A stretch of DNA of 64,000 bases from NCBI RefSeq assembly GCF_016009175.1, contig NZ_JADUCM010000017.1:57795-121794 (forward strand), read 5' to 3'. Source of the DNA: Pseudomonas alkylphenolica. GTDB taxonomy: Bacteria; Pseudomonadota; Gammaproteobacteria; Pseudomonadales; Pseudomonadaceae. A program made the translations under genes and the position numbers. The notes beneath the pieces are model-generated. The model saw only the letters and a list, made by a program, of their open reading frames with translations, was not told where the DNA came from and searched no databases. Below are positions 24,921 to 34,158 of this stretch, piece by piece. How positions within the stretch are numbered: position 1 is the first letter of the stretch; each line of letters begins with the position of its first letter.

Positions 24921-26585
24921 ATGAAAACCTTTTCAGCGTTTCGCGATGGGGCGTCGACGGTGTTCAAATCAGAATGGCCAACACTGGTGTTGTGGTCATT
25001 TCTGTTGTCACCGTTGTTCTTCAGGATTCTGGTCAGTTACCGCTATTCGAAAATCGATCTACTGGTTTTTTACACCATCGCCATTTCACTTTTATGGCTG
25101 TTGGCAATCCGGTTTGTTTCGTCCAATCAATTCAAAGTGCATCTCTGGCTGCTGCCGTTTTACCTGGTGGCAAGCATCGACCTGTTTCTGGTACTGAATT
25201 TTGGCTCACGGTTGACGGCGGCCTACCTGTTCATCGGGCTGACCAACTATAAAGAGGCCGGGGACTTTCTCGCCACGTACTGGCAGTCGATCACCGCTGT
25301 GCTGGCGGCTTTTGTCATTTGCTACGGGCTCGGGCTGGCAGGCCTGTACAAGCGCAGGTTGTATAAAAACAAGGCGTTGTTGCTGCTGGCGTGCAGTGGC
25401 TTGCTGCTGGGCTACGGCGCGTATTTCTATAAAACGGTGAAGATGAACTCGTTCGGGCGGGGGGCAGTGCTCGACCTGGTGGCAAAAGATCAAAGCACGC
25501 CCGTGGGCTATTTGTCGCAAATGGGCCTGACGGCCACCTTGTACCTGGAGTCGAAAAAGCACATCAAGCAGCGCCTGGAGTCTGAAGTCCAGCTCACCAG
25601 CGTTTCGGACCAATCGGACATCGACACCCTTGTGTTCGTGATTGGTGAGTCATCGCGGCCACACAACTGGTCGCTGTATGGCTATCACAAGGAAACCACT
25701 CCGAACCTCGCCAGGCATACGGGGATTTTCAAGTTCAACAGCATGTGCACGACAGCGCCTTATACATCGGTTGCGGTGCCGTCGCTGCTCAGCCTCGAGC
25801 CAATAGAAGACTGGGATGCAATTGCCTCGACAAAATCACTGGTGGGTATCTACCGCGCCGCCGGGTACGCGACCTATTGGTTGTCCTCGCAGGAAGTCGA
25901 CAGCTTCGGCGGGATCATTCCGCAGATCGCTGCCGAGGCCCAGCACCGCCAGTATTTCGAGCGCAGCTACGACGGTGCGCTGATTCCGGAGTACGAGCGG
26001 ATTATTGGGCAGAAGGGCACACAGAAGCAGGCGATATTTGTGCATATCAAGGGCAGCCACTTTGAGTATTCGCGTCGCTACCCCGGCGAGTTTGCCAAGT
26101 TTGCGCCGGCATCCGGCAGCGCAAAGGACAAGATGATCGCCGAGTATGACAACGCTGTTTTCTACACCGACTGGTTGTTGGGTGCGTTCATCGAGCGGTT
26201 GAAGGCGAGCAACAGGAAAGCTGTGCTGGTGTATGTGTCGGACCATGGCGAAAACCTCATGGATGACAGTCGCGGGCTGCTGGGGCATGGCATGGGCAAC
26301 GAGTACGACCTGGCGGTTTCGTCTTTCGTCTGGGCGTCGGGCAACATTTCAGCGCCGCAAACGCAAAAGCTCTCGGCATTGAAGGCGCGGGAAGACCAGC
26401 GCATCAGCACCGCTTCCTTGCCGCATACGCTGTTGAGCCTGACCGGGATCGTCATGCCGGGGTACGACAGCGCGCAGGATTTGCTGAGCAACGATTTCGT
26501 CTCGTCGCGATGCCCGCATCTGCTGGGTACCGGGTATGTGCCGTCGTTCGATTTCGATGCCAGCAAGCTGGTACTGGCAAAATAG
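24921..26585 (+). CDS. Phosphoethanolamine transferase-like membrane protein
   Basis: A 554-aa protein of the EptA/CptA type: four to five N-terminal membrane segments (about residues 20-170), then a periplasmic alkaline-phosphatase-like (sulfatase fold) domain. Metal and nucleophile motifs are present: VIGESSRPHNWSLYGY, TTAPYTSVAVPSLLS (threonine nucleophile region), SDHGENL and GHGMG. Such enzymes transfer phosphoethanolamine from phosphatidylethanolamine to lipid A or core sugars and can lower susceptibility to cationic peptides; the acceptor here is unknown. I prefer the ATG at 24921 (GAGAAAA upstream) over 24894. It follows DUF2950 by 80 bp and may be co-transcribed. Confidence 0.82.
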   Translation: MKTFSAFRDGASTVFKSEWPTLVLWSFLLSPLFFRILVSYRYSKIDLLVFYTIAISLLWLLAIRFVSSNQFKVHLWLLPFYLVASIDLFLVLNFGSRLTAAYLFIGLTNYKEAGDFLATYWQSITAVLAAFVICYGLGLAGLYKRRLYKNKALLLLACSGLLLGYGAYFYKTVKMNSFGRGAVLDLVAKDQSTPVGYLSQMGLTATLYLESKKHIKQRLESEVQLTSVSDQSDIDTLVFVIGESSRPHNWSLYGYHKETTPNLARHTGIFKFNSMCTTAPYTSVAVPSLLSLEPIEDWDAIASTKSLVGIYRAAGYATYWLSSQEVDSFGGIIPQIAAEAQHRQYFERSYDGALIPEYERIIGQKGTQKQAIFVHIKGSHFEYSRRYPGEFAKFAPASGSAKDKMIAEYDNAVFYTDWLLGAFIERLKASNRKAVLVYVSDHGENLMDDSRGLLGHGMGNEYDLAVSSFVWASGNISAPQTQKLSALKAREDQRISTASLPHTLLSLTGIVMPGYDSAQDLLSNDFVSSRCPHLLGTGYVPSFDFDASKLVLAK

Positions 26586-26629
26586 CCTCGCTCCTACGGA
26601 TCGCGTCGCGGCAAGAAATCGCGGGCAAT

Positions 26630-26666
26630 AAAAAACCCCAAGGACATGAAGTTCCTTGGGGTTTTT
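26630..26666. terminator. Terminator downstream of tRNA-Phe
   Basis: AAAAACCCCAAGG / CCTTGGGGTTTTT forms a strong bidirectional hairpin between the convergent tRNA-Phe and the transferase gene. Confidence 0.92.
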
Positions 26667-26675
26667 CGGTATTAG

Positions 26676-26751
26676 TGGTGCCCAGAGACGGAATCGAACC
26701 GCCGACACGGGGATTTTCAATCCCCTGCTCTACCGACTGAGCTATCTGGGC
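26676..26751 (-). tRNA. tRNA-Phe (anticodon GAA)
   Basis: A 76-nt cloverleaf on the minus strand with encoded CCA: acceptor GCCCAGA/TCTGGGC, D-arm AGCTCAGTCGGTAGAGC, anticodon arm GGGGATTGAAAATCCCC with GAA, T-arm CGGTTCGATTCCG. It lies 91 bp downstream of yggX. Confidence 0.97.
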
Positions 26752-26842
26752 AACGGGGCGCATTAAAAGGCTTTTTCAGGTTTGCGTCAACGACTTTTTA
26801 AAAAATTATTAAATTAATTCCGTCGCTTACGGTTTTCTGAGC

Positions 26843-27115
26843 TCACTCCGCCGGCGGGACGTAGCCTTCGGCCTTTTCGTATTCCTGACCGGAGAAGAAT
26901 TTGTCCATTTCGCCCTGGAGGAATTTGCGGTCCTCGGCGTTCATCATGTTCAAGCGCTTCTCGTTGATCAGCATGGTCTGCTCTTTCTGCCAGTCGGCCC
27001 AGGCCTTCTGCGAGATGTGATCAAAGATGTCCTGACCCTTGGCGCCCGGGTAAGGGGGGCGGTCCAGGCCTGGCAGTTCTTCTTTGTACTTGCGGCACAT
27101 TACGGTGCGGGTCAT
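26843..27115 (-). CDS. yggX: YggX-family iron trafficking / oxidative damage protection protein
   Basis: A 90-aa protein matching YggX throughout (MTRTVMCRKYKEELPGLDRPPYPG, GQDIFDHISQKAWADWQKEQTMLINEKRLN, FLQGEMDKFFSG). In enterobacteria YggX protects Fe-S proteins and DNA from superoxide-related damage and affects Fe(II) handling; the early cysteine is implicated. It overlaps mutY by 4 bases, the classic mutY-yggX pair, linking an Fe-S repair enzyme with Fe-S protection. It is the last gene of the asmA-mutY-yggX operon. Confidence 0.95.
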   Translation of the reverse strand: MTRTVMCRKYKEELPGLDRPPYPGAKGQDIFDHISQKAWADWQKEQTMLINEKRLNMMNAEDRKFLQGEMDKFFSGQEYEKAEGYVPPAE

Positions 27116-28179
27116 CGCGACTCTCCTGCAATCAAAACGTCGGCCGCGCGTTTGAGCAATTTCTTGACCGGGGCAGCAAGGCCCAGGCGCGGCGGGGTGG
27201 CGAGGTTATACCAGAGCCAGTCGGCCTCGGCCACGTGGGCCTGGCGCGCGTCGACCCGAACCAGCCAGGGTTCGATGGCCAACTGGAAGTGGCTGAAGGT
27301 GTGGGTCAGGCGGTCCAGGGCCTGGCTCCCGGCAAGGCTCAGGCCGTGCTGGTCGGCCAGGTCATCGAGTTGCTCCAGGCTGTCCAGCTCCGGCAGGCTC
27401 CACAAGCCGCCCCATAAGCCCTCTGAGGGGCGACGATAAAGGAGGATGGCGCCCTCGTGATTGGCCAGCAGCGGCATCAGCGTACGACGCTGGGGCAGTT
27501 CTTTGCGCGGTTTGGGCACCGGGTAGCGGATTTCCTGGCCGAGCATGTGCGCTTCACAACCGAGCTTGAGCGGGCACAGCAGGCAGCTGGGTTTGCTGCG
27601 GGTACAGAGCGTTGCGCCAAGGTCCATCATTGCCTGGGTGTAGTGATTGACCCTGGCATGTGGCGTGTAGCGCTCGGCATTGGCCCACAGGGCCTTGGCC
27701 ACCTTTGGCTCGCCCGGGTAGCCTTCCTGGGCGGTGTAGCGGGCCAGTACGCGCTTGACGTTGCCGTCGAGAATCGGCGCACGCAGGCCCATGCTGATGC
27801 TGGCAATGGCACCGGCGGTCGACAGGCCGATGCCGGGCAGGTCGGTGAGTTTTTCCACATCCCGGGGAAACTCGCCGCCGTAATGCTCGACAACGATCTT
27901 CGCGGTCTTTTGCAGGTTGCGCGCCCGGGTGTAGTAACCCAGGCCCGTCCACAGGTGCAGCACTTCGTCCTCAGGGGCCGCAGCCAAGGCCTGCACAGTC
28001 GGCAGGGCCTCCATGAAGCGGCCAAAGTAATTGAGCACGGTGCTCACCTGGGTCTGCTGCAGCATGATCTCCGAGACCCACACCCGATACGGGGTGATGC
28101 CCTGTTGCCAGGGCAGGTCATGACGGCCATTGAGGTCATACCACTCCAGCACGGCGCTGGAAAACTGCTCGGGGCTCAT
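27112..28179 (-). CDS. mutY: A/G-specific adenine DNA glycosylase
   Basis: A 355-aa base-excision repair enzyme that removes adenine mispaired with 8-oxoguanine. The helix-hairpin-helix segment (LTDLPGIGLSTAGAIASI) with the catalytic aspartate in APILDGNVKRV, the Fe-S cysteine loop CTRSKPSCLLCPLKLGC, and a C-terminal Nudix-like 8-oxoG recognition domain are all present. The N-terminal WYDLNGRHDLPWQ and MLQQTQVSTV are MutY-specific. It overlaps asmA upstream and yggX downstream by 4 bases each. Confidence 0.96.
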   Translation of the reverse strand: MSPEQFSSAVLEWYDLNGRHDLPWQQGITPYRVWVSEIMLQQTQVSTVLNYFGRFMEALPTVQALAAAPEDEVLHLWTGLGYYTRARNLQKTAKIVVEHYGGEFPRDVEKLTDLPGIGLSTAGAIASISMGLRAPILDGNVKRVLARYTAQEGYPGEPKVAKALWANAERYTPHARVNHYTQAMMDLGATLCTRSKPSCLLCPLKLGCEAHMLGQEIRYPVPKPRKELPQRRTLMPLLANHEGAILLYRRPSEGLWGGLWSLPELDSLEQLDDLADQHGLSLAGSQALDRLTHTFSHFQLAIEPWLVRVDARQAHVAEADWLWYNLATPPRLGLAAPVKKLLKRAADVLIAGESR

Positions 28180-30428
28180 TTTTTGAACAACCCCTTGAGT
28201 GCATCCTTGAGTTCCGGGCTGACCTTGTCTCCGAGCTTCTGGTCGATCTTCTCGCTGAGTTTTTCGCTGACCTTGTCGCCTGCCAGTTTGGCGGCAACCT
28301 TGCCCAGGCCGTCCTTGTCCAGGCGGCAGGCCTTGGCACCCAGTTCAAGCGGGCCACGGCAGCGCAGCGGCAATTCAAGGCCGACATAGCGCTCGCCCAC
28401 CTGGCAGGCCGGGTCCGGCATGTCGCGTTTGTCGCCTTCGACGATCACGCCAACCCGATAGTCCATGCCCAGTACGCGCAGGTCGAGGTCGCCCTGGCCG
28501 TTGACGCTCAGACCGGGAATACGAGCCTTCAGGTCCGGGTTGCTGGCAACGCCATTACGCAGCACCAGGCTGCCCTTGAGCTCCTGGAACGGTGTGTCCT
28601 TGCCGCGTGGTTCGCCGCTCAGGTCCTTGCGGTTGAGGGTGGCGATGGCCTGGCAGAGCTGTTGCTCAAGGTTGGCGTTTACCAGGATGCCGTCGTTGAT
28701 GACGAAGCTGGCGTTGCCGTTAAGCGTATCGACCAGGGCTTTCTGGCTGTTGCCGGTAGCCGTCAGCTCGCTGTTGAGGGTGAGCAGGCCTTTTACCGGC
28801 GGGGTGCCGCTTTCGCTCTTGATGAAGTGCTCGACCGGTACCCGGTTGATCTTGGTGTTCAGGCCGATCTGCGGGACGGCAGGGCGTACGTCGAGGGTAC
28901 CCTTGGCTTCGAAGCTGCCGTCGTACAGGCCGCCGCGCAGCGTCTCGAGGGTGATCAGGCCCGCTTGCCCCTGAGTCTTCAGGTTGGCGTTTTCGATAGG
29001 CAGTTTATCCAGGGTCAACAAGCCGAAATTCAGGTCGGCTTGCAGGTCGAGCTGGCGCAGGCGGTCGACCGGCAGCAGCTTGTCGCTGCTCCAGGCTACC
29101 TGGGTCGGCGCATCTGGCAGCGGCGTGGTACCGGCACTGGCCAGGGCGCTCTGCTCCTTGCTCTTGACCTCTGCCTGGCGCGCCGCGGTGGTGCTGGCGG
29201 CTGCTTCGCTTTTGGCCAGCAGGTAGCGATCGGCGTCGAACTTGTCGGCCTTGAGCTGGATGCGCAGGGCCTGCTTGGCGAAGTCTTCCACGGCCACGCG
29301 GCCGCTGAAGGTGCTGTCGTCGAGTTTCACCGCCAGGTCTTCCAGGGCCAGGCTGGTGGGGCTGCCTTGCAGGCGGCTGACCATTTCGAACTTGCTCAGG
29401 CTGGTGGCGTCCGCCGAGGCGGGCAGCGGGTGGCCGATGCTGTCGAGGAAGGTGCGCAGGTCGAGCTGGGCGATGGACAGGCCACCGGTCAGCTGCGGGG
29501 TTTTGTCCAGGTCACGCACATTCAGCTCGCCCAGGGCGCGCAGCTGGTTGGCCGAAAGCTTCAGGCCGTTCCATTCGGCAACGTTGGCGGCGAGGTCAGC
29601 GAGCAACTGGCCCTGGGCGGCGAACGTCAGGGTCTTGCCTTGCAGTGGCTCGCCAGAGGCTTCGCCACTGAGCTTCATGTCTTCGAGCTGGTAGCGCTTG
29701 AGGCGACGGTCGAAACGCAGTTCGCCACTCAGTTCAGTGCGCGCCTTGAGCACCGGTTGCCCGGTGCTGATGAACGCGGTCATTTTCAGCGGTACGTTCA
29801 CCCCTTCGTGCACGGCACCGGTGCTCAGCTGGATGCTTTCGGCGCTGAAGGTCTGGCCGCTGCGGGCGTCGTTGTACTGCACACGCGCGTTGTTCACCGT
29901 CAGGCTGTCGATGTCCAGCTTGACCGGGCGTGCTGCGGCGTCTTCCTTGCGTTCAGCCTTGACGACGGCTTCGTCGGTAGTGGCGGGGGCTGCACCATCG
30001 GCAGGGGCAGGTGTGGCCGCCGGCAGCGGCTTGCCGATGTCTTGCCAGTTGCCGTGGCCGTTTTCGTCACGGCTGAGGGTCAGGTTCAGGCCTTCTACCC
30101 GGACGTCGCTCATCTGCACTTCGCGGCGCAGGAGGGGCAGCACGCGCACCGACAGGCCGAGCATCTGCAGGTCGGCAAACGGCACTTTCGGATTGTTCAG
30201 GGTGGCGATGCTGGCTTCATGCAGCTCCAGCCCCAACCAGGGAAACAGGCTCCAGCCAATATCGCCATTGAGCGTCAGCTCGACGTGGGCTTTGTCGCGT
30301 GCCAGCTGGCGAATCTCGTCTTTGTAGTCGTTGGGATCGAAGAGGTGGGTCAGGGCGAAGCCCAGAGCCACAATGATCAGCAACAGCCCGAGAAGCACCA
30401 GCCCCAGGATTTTGCCGAACGCTTTCAT
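28176..30428 (-). CDS. AsmA-family protein
   Basis: A 750-aa AsmA-family protein: one N-terminal membrane anchor (FGKILGLVLLGLLLIIVALGFAL), the AsmA N-terminal block (LFDPNDYKDEIRQLARDKAHVELTLNGDIGWSLFPWLGLEL), and a long beta-rich periplasmic body ending in the AsmA C-terminal domain (MDYRVGVIVEG...PLRCRGPL). AsmA-like proteins are thought to move phospholipids across the periplasm or influence outer-membrane assembly. A start at 30464 is possible, but AAGGA precedes the ATG at 30428, which also puts the anchor at the very N-terminus. It is first in the operon with mutY and yggX. Confidence 0.88.
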   Translation of the reverse strand: MKAFGKILGLVLLGLLLIIVALGFALTHLFDPNDYKDEIRQLARDKAHVELTLNGDIGWSLFPWLGLELHEASIATLNNPKVPFADLQMLGLSVRVLPLLRREVQMSDVRVEGLNLTLSRDENGHGNWQDIGKPLPAATPAPADGAAPATTDEAVVKAERKEDAAARPVKLDIDSLTVNNARVQYNDARSGQTFSAESIQLSTGAVHEGVNVPLKMTAFISTGQPVLKARTELSGELRFDRRLKRYQLEDMKLSGEASGEPLQGKTLTFAAQGQLLADLAANVAEWNGLKLSANQLRALGELNVRDLDKTPQLTGGLSIAQLDLRTFLDSIGHPLPASADATSLSKFEMVSRLQGSPTSLALEDLAVKLDDSTFSGRVAVEDFAKQALRIQLKADKFDADRYLLAKSEAAASTTAARQAEVKSKEQSALASAGTTPLPDAPTQVAWSSDKLLPVDRLRQLDLQADLNFGLLTLDKLPIENANLKTQGQAGLITLETLRGGLYDGSFEAKGTLDVRPAVPQIGLNTKINRVPVEHFIKSESGTPPVKGLLTLNSELTATGNSQKALVDTLNGNASFVINDGILVNANLEQQLCQAIATLNRKDLSGEPRGKDTPFQELKGSLVLRNGVASNPDLKARIPGLSVNGQGDLDLRVLGMDYRVGVIVEGDKRDMPDPACQVGERYVGLELPLRCRGPLELGAKACRLDKDGLGKVAAKLAGDKVSEKLSEKIDQKLGDKVSPELKDALKGLFKK

Positions 30429-30805
30429 GGGCGAGTCCTTGTAGTCCAATTCAAATTCAGCCACGGAGTATAGCGCTGTGGCCGTTGTCGCTGGGGGCGA
30501 CTAAGGATTACTGCAGATAACTCCTACAGCATTGCCAGTAGTAAACACGCACCTTGCCGGCGTGAGTGGGTCAGTTTTCGACAACGACAGTCACCACAGT
30601 TCCTTGCGCATGGGGATCAGTTATCCGGCAAGAAACGATATCAGTTTGCTTCCAAGCGCGAACGCAAATGCTACTCTCTCGCCGCTCACCGGCCCTGCTG
30701 CGGCGATTTGTCGCGATTTTCAGGGCAATAGTGCCAAAAAACGATCAGTGCCTGGTGCCAAGGTCGTGGGTCGTGGGCTGACCATCTCTACGAGGGAATA
30801 CAAGA
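30429..30805. other. Divergent promoter gap, asmA / OFA transporter
   Basis: This 377-bp gap between divergent genes holds no gene. It should carry both promoters. A plausible -35/-10 for the plus-strand gene is TTGCTT-N17-TGCTAC near 30648-30676, but the match is modest. Confidence 0.35.
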
Positions 30806-32467
30806 ATGAATAGCAGCATCACGGCAGGTGCCTTGGCCGGTAGCCCGGGTTTTCTGTCCAAGGAGCGCATTGTCGCCGCCCCCGGCTTCAACCGCTGGCT
30901 GGTGCCACCTGCGGCATTGGCCATTCACCTGTGTATCGGCATGGCGTATGGCTTTTCGGTGTTCTGGCTGCCGTTGTCGCAGGCCCTGGGTATCACCGCA
31001 CCGATTGCCTGTGCGCCGGACATGGGCTTTTTCGCCCGTCTGTTCAGCGCCGAGTGTGACTGGCAGATCTCGATGTTGAGCTGGATCTACACCTTGTTCT
31101 TTGTGTTTCTGGGTTGCTCGGCGGCGATCTGGGGCGGCTGGCTGGAACACGCAGGCCCGCGCAAGGCCGGGGTGGTTTCAGCGTTGTGCTGGTGTGGCGG
31201 CCTGTTGATCTCGGCGTTTGGCATCTATACCCACCAGTTGTGGCTGATGTGGCTGGGCTCCGGCGTCATCGGTGGTATCGGCCTGGGCCTGGGCTATATC
31301 TCGCCGGTATCGACCCTGATCAAGTGGTTCCCCGACAAACGTGGCATGGCCACCGGTATGGCGATCATGGGCTTTGGTGGCGGGGCCATGGTCGGTGCGC
31401 CACTGGCGGCGGCACTGATGAACCATTTCGCCAGCGCCGAGGGCGTGGGCGTGTGGCAGAGCTTTGTGGTGATGGCGGCGATCTACTTCGTGTTCATGAT
31501 CGGCGGCGCGCTGGCCTATCGGGTGCCACCTACCGGCTGGAAGCCGGAGGGCTGGACGGCACCGTTGAAAAAAGCCAGCAATGCGATGATTACCCACCGC
31601 CATGTGCATGTCAGTGTGGCGTGGAAGACCCCGCAGTTTGTATTGATCTGGCTGGTTCTGTGCCTGAACGTGTCGGCAGGTATCGGCATTCTGGGCATGG
31701 CGTCGCCGCTGCTGCAGGAAGTGTTCGCGGGCAAACTGCTCGGCAACGACCTCAGCTTCAGCGAACTCAGCACTGCTCAACTGACGCAAATCGCGGCGAT
31801 CGCCGCCGGGTTTACCGGTTTGTTGAGCCTGTTCAACATTGGCGGGCGTTTCTTCTGGGCCTCGTTCTCCGATTACATCGGGCGCAAGAACACCTACTTT
31901 GCCTTCTTTGCCCTGGGTGTCGCGCTGTATGCGCTGGTGCCGAACATGGGCCACCTGGGCAATGTGGCGCTGTTCGTGGCGGCGTTCTGCATCATCCTGT
32001 CGATGTACGGCGGTGGTTTTGCCACAGTACCGGCTTACCTCGCCGACCTGTTCGGTACGCAAATGGTCGGGGCCATTCATGGTCGCTTGCTCACCGCCTG
32101 GGCGGCCGCCGGCGTGCTTGGGCCGGTGCTGATCACCTATTTGCGCGAGTACCAGCTGTCGATCGGCGTTGAGCGGGCAGCAGCTTACGATATCACCCTG
32201 TACATCCTCGCCGGCCTGCTGGTGCTCGGTTTTATCTGCAATGCGCTGGTCCGGCCGGTGGCCGACAAGTACTTCATGACCGACGCGCAACTGGCCGCCG
32301 AGCAGGCCCTGAGCCATGACCAGGCCAGTGGTAACGCCCGGGTGCTGGAGTGGCATGCGGCCCCCGGCAGCCTGCCGCTGGTGATCGCCGCCTGGCTGGT
32401 GGTGGGGATTCCACTGGCCTGGGGCATCTGGGTGACGCTGCAGAAGACCGCGGTGTTGTTCAACTGA
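30806..32467 (+). CDS. OFA-type major facilitator (oxalate/formate antiporter family)
   Basis: A 553-aa inner-membrane MFS protein with about 12-14 helices. The first helix region (FNRWLVPPAALAIHLCIGMAYGFSVFWLPLS) and the motif GWLEHAGPRKAGVVSALCWCGGLL are typical of the oxalate:formate antiporter (OFA) group, as are YISPVSTLIKWFPDKRGMATGMAIMGFGGGAMVGAPLA and GGFATVPAYLADLFG. OFA members carry small monocarboxylates and related acids, but the ligand is unknown here. GAGGGA precedes the ATG at 30806. It is followed by a good terminator, so it is transcribed alone. Confidence 0.85.
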   Translation: MNSSITAGALAGSPGFLSKERIVAAPGFNRWLVPPAALAIHLCIGMAYGFSVFWLPLSQALGITAPIACAPDMGFFARLFSAECDWQISMLSWIYTLFFVFLGCSAAIWGGWLEHAGPRKAGVVSALCWCGGLLISAFGIYTHQLWLMWLGSGVIGGIGLGLGYISPVSTLIKWFPDKRGMATGMAIMGFGGGAMVGAPLAAALMNHFASAEGVGVWQSFVVMAAIYFVFMIGGALAYRVPPTGWKPEGWTAPLKKASNAMITHRHVHVSVAWKTPQFVLIWLVLCLNVSAGIGILGMASPLLQEVFAGKLLGNDLSFSELSTAQLTQIAAIAAGFTGLLSLFNIGGRFFWASFSDYIGRKNTYFAFFALGVALYALVPNMGHLGNVALFVAAFCIILSMYGGGFATVPAYLADLFGTQMVGAIHGRLLTAWAAAGVLGPVLITYLREYQLSIGVERAAAYDITLYILAGLLVLGFICNALVRPVADKYFMTDAQLAAEQALSHDQASGNARVLEWHAAPGSLPLVIAAWLVVGIPLAWGIWVTLQKTAVLFN

Positions 32468-32483
32468 CGCGGTGGCGCCGCAA

Positions 32484-32524
32484 TGCTCAACTCACACGGC
32501 AAGATTGTGTGAGTTGGGCATTTT
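32484..32524 (+). terminator. Terminator of the OFA transporter
   Basis: A 14-bp stem (TGCTCAACTCACAC / GTGTGAGTTGGGCA with one T-G wobble) is followed by TTTT. Confidence 0.8.
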
Positions 32525-32624
32525 CCAGGTAAATCCCCTGCCACATGTCATCTTCGTTTCAAGCCACGCGCTTCTAGGCCTATAATGATCGCCTTTTTCG
32601 CCCAATGATTTTGCGGAGCTGGTG

Positions 32625-33218
32625 ATGGTCGAACGTATGGCTTCCGTCGAGCGCAATACTCTGGAAACCCAGATTAAAGCCTCGATCAACCTGGATGGCA
32701 GCGGCAAGGCCCGATTCGATATCGGTGTGCCTTTCCTTGAACACATGCTCGACCAGATCGCCCGGCATGGGCTGATCGACCTCGACATCGAGTGCAAGGG
32801 TGACTTGCATATCGACGATCACCATACCGTCGAAGACGTCGGCATTACCCTGGGCCAGGCCTTCAACCAGGCCATTGGCGACAAAAAAGGCATCCGCCGT
32901 TACGGCCATGCCTATGTGCCGCTGGATGAAGCGCTGTCGCGCGTCGTCATCGACTTCTCCGGCCGTCCGGGCCTGCAGATGCATGTGCCGTACACCCGCG
33001 CCTCGGTGGGCGGCTTCGACGTTGACCTGTTCCAGGAGTTCTTTCAGGGCTTCGTCAACCACGCCAACGTCACCCTGCACATCGACAACCTGCGTGGGCA
33101 CAACACCCACCACCAGATCGAGACCGTGTTCAAAGCCTTCGGTCGCGCCCTGCGCATGGCCATTGAGCTGGACGAGCGCATGGCCGGGCAGATGCCATCG
33201 ACCAAGGGTTGCCTGTAA
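32625..33218 (+). CDS. hisB: Imidazoleglycerol-phosphate dehydratase
   Basis: A 197-aa enzyme for the sixth step of histidine biosynthesis, dehydrating imidazole glycerol phosphate to imidazole acetol phosphate. It has the metal-binding motifs DIDDHHTVEDVGI-like HIDDHHTVED and RGHNTHHQIE and ends STKGCL like other Pseudomonas HisB. It is the monofunctional form, without the phosphatase domain of E. coli HisB. The frame also permits a GTG at 32622, but the ATG at 32625 after GGAG fits best. A TATAAT lies at 32581-32586 but the -35 is weak. Its stop overlaps the hisH start (TAATG). Confidence 0.96.
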   Translation: MVERMASVERNTLETQIKASINLDGSGKARFDIGVPFLEHMLDQIARHGLIDLDIECKGDLHIDDHHTVEDVGITLGQAFNQAIGDKKGIRRYGHAYVPLDEALSRVVIDFSGRPGLQMHVPYTRASVGGFDVDLFQEFFQGFVNHANVTLHIDNLRGHNTHHQIETVFKAFGRALRMAIELDERMAGQMPSTKGCL

Positions 33219-33856
33219 TGCAGACAGTTGCCGTTATCGACTATGGCATGGGTAACCTGCACTCGGTGGCCAAGGCACTGGAGCACGTTGGCGCCGGCAA
33301 GGTACTGATCACCAGCGATGCCGCAGTGATCCGCGAAGCCGACCGCGTGGTGTTCCCGGGCGTCGGCGCGATCCGCGACTGCATGGCTGAAATTCGCCGC
33401 CTGGGCTTCGACAGCCTGGTGCAGGAGGTCAGCCAGGACCGCCCGTTCCTCGGCATTTGCGTAGGGATGCAGGCACTGCTCGATCACAGCGAAGAGAACG
33501 ACGGTGTCGACTGCATCGGCATGTTCCCGGGCCAGGTGAAGTTCTTCGGCAAAGACCTGCACGAAGACGGCGAGCACCTGAAGGTGCCGCACATGGGCTG
33601 GAACGAAGTGACCCAGTCCATCGAGCACCCGCTGTGGCACAACATTCCTGACCTGGCGCGTTTCTACTTCGTGCACAGCTACTACATCACTGCGGCCAAG
33701 GCCGTGCAGGTAGTGGGGCGTGGTCACTACGGCGTCGACTTTGCAGCCGCACTGGCCGAAGGCTCGCGGTTTGCCGTGCAGTTCCACCCGGAGAAAAGCC
33801 ATACCCATGGCCTGCAGCTGCTGCAGAACTTCGCTGCCTGGGATGGACGCTGGTAA
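33218..33856 (+). CDS. hisH: Imidazole glycerol phosphate synthase, glutaminase subunit
   Basis: The 212-aa class I glutamine amidotransferase that supplies ammonia to HisF. It has the catalytic cysteine in FLGICVGMQALL and the His/Glu in VQFHPEKSHTHG, with the N-terminal strand VAVIDYGMGNLHSV. The ATG at 33218 shares one base with the hisB stop. The next ORF (DUF2164) starts on its last base. Confidence 0.96.
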   Translation: MQTVAVIDYGMGNLHSVAKALEHVGAGKVLITSDAAVIREADRVVFPGVGAIRDCMAEIRRLGFDSLVQEVSQDRPFLGICVGMQALLDHSEENDGVDCIGMFPGQVKFFGKDLHEDGEHLKVPHMGWNEVTQSIEHPLWHNIPDLARFYFVHSYYITAAKAVQVVGRGHYGVDFAAALAEGSRFAVQFHPEKSHTHGLQLLQNFAAWDGRW

Positions 33857-34116
33857 TGAGCAAATCCAGGACCAAGGCACCGATCCTCACCCTTGCGCCG
33901 GAACAGGAACGCGAGGCGCTGGATGTACTCAAGCGCTTCCTCGAAGACCGTTTCGAGCTGCAGCTGGGTTCGTTCGAGGTCGCCGAGGTGCTGGACGTGT
34001 TCACCAAAGAGATTGCCCCGCACTACTACAACAGGGCGATTTTCGATGTGCAGAACCACCTCAAAGAGCGGTTCGAGAGCATTGAAAGCGACCTGTGGGC
34101 GCTCGAGAAGAACTGA
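33856..34116 (+). CDS. DUF2164 small protein
   Basis: An 86-aa protein of the DUF2164 family (LKRFLEDRFELQLGSFEVAEVLDVFTKEIAPHYYNRAIFDVQNHLKER). It has no signal peptide and is predicted helical; the function is unknown. It overlaps hisH by one base and lies between hisH and hisA, so it is co-expressed with histidine biosynthesis, but nothing in it suggests a catalytic role. The basic N-terminus (MSKSRTKAP) is short. Confidence 0.88.
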   Translation: MSKSRTKAPILTLAPEQEREALDVLKRFLEDRFELQLGSFEVAEVLDVFTKEIAPHYYNRAIFDVQNHLKERFESIESDLWALEKN

Positions 34117-34158
34117 CTTCTCGAGCATCACTGTTTACCGAATAGACAGGTTTTCCAG

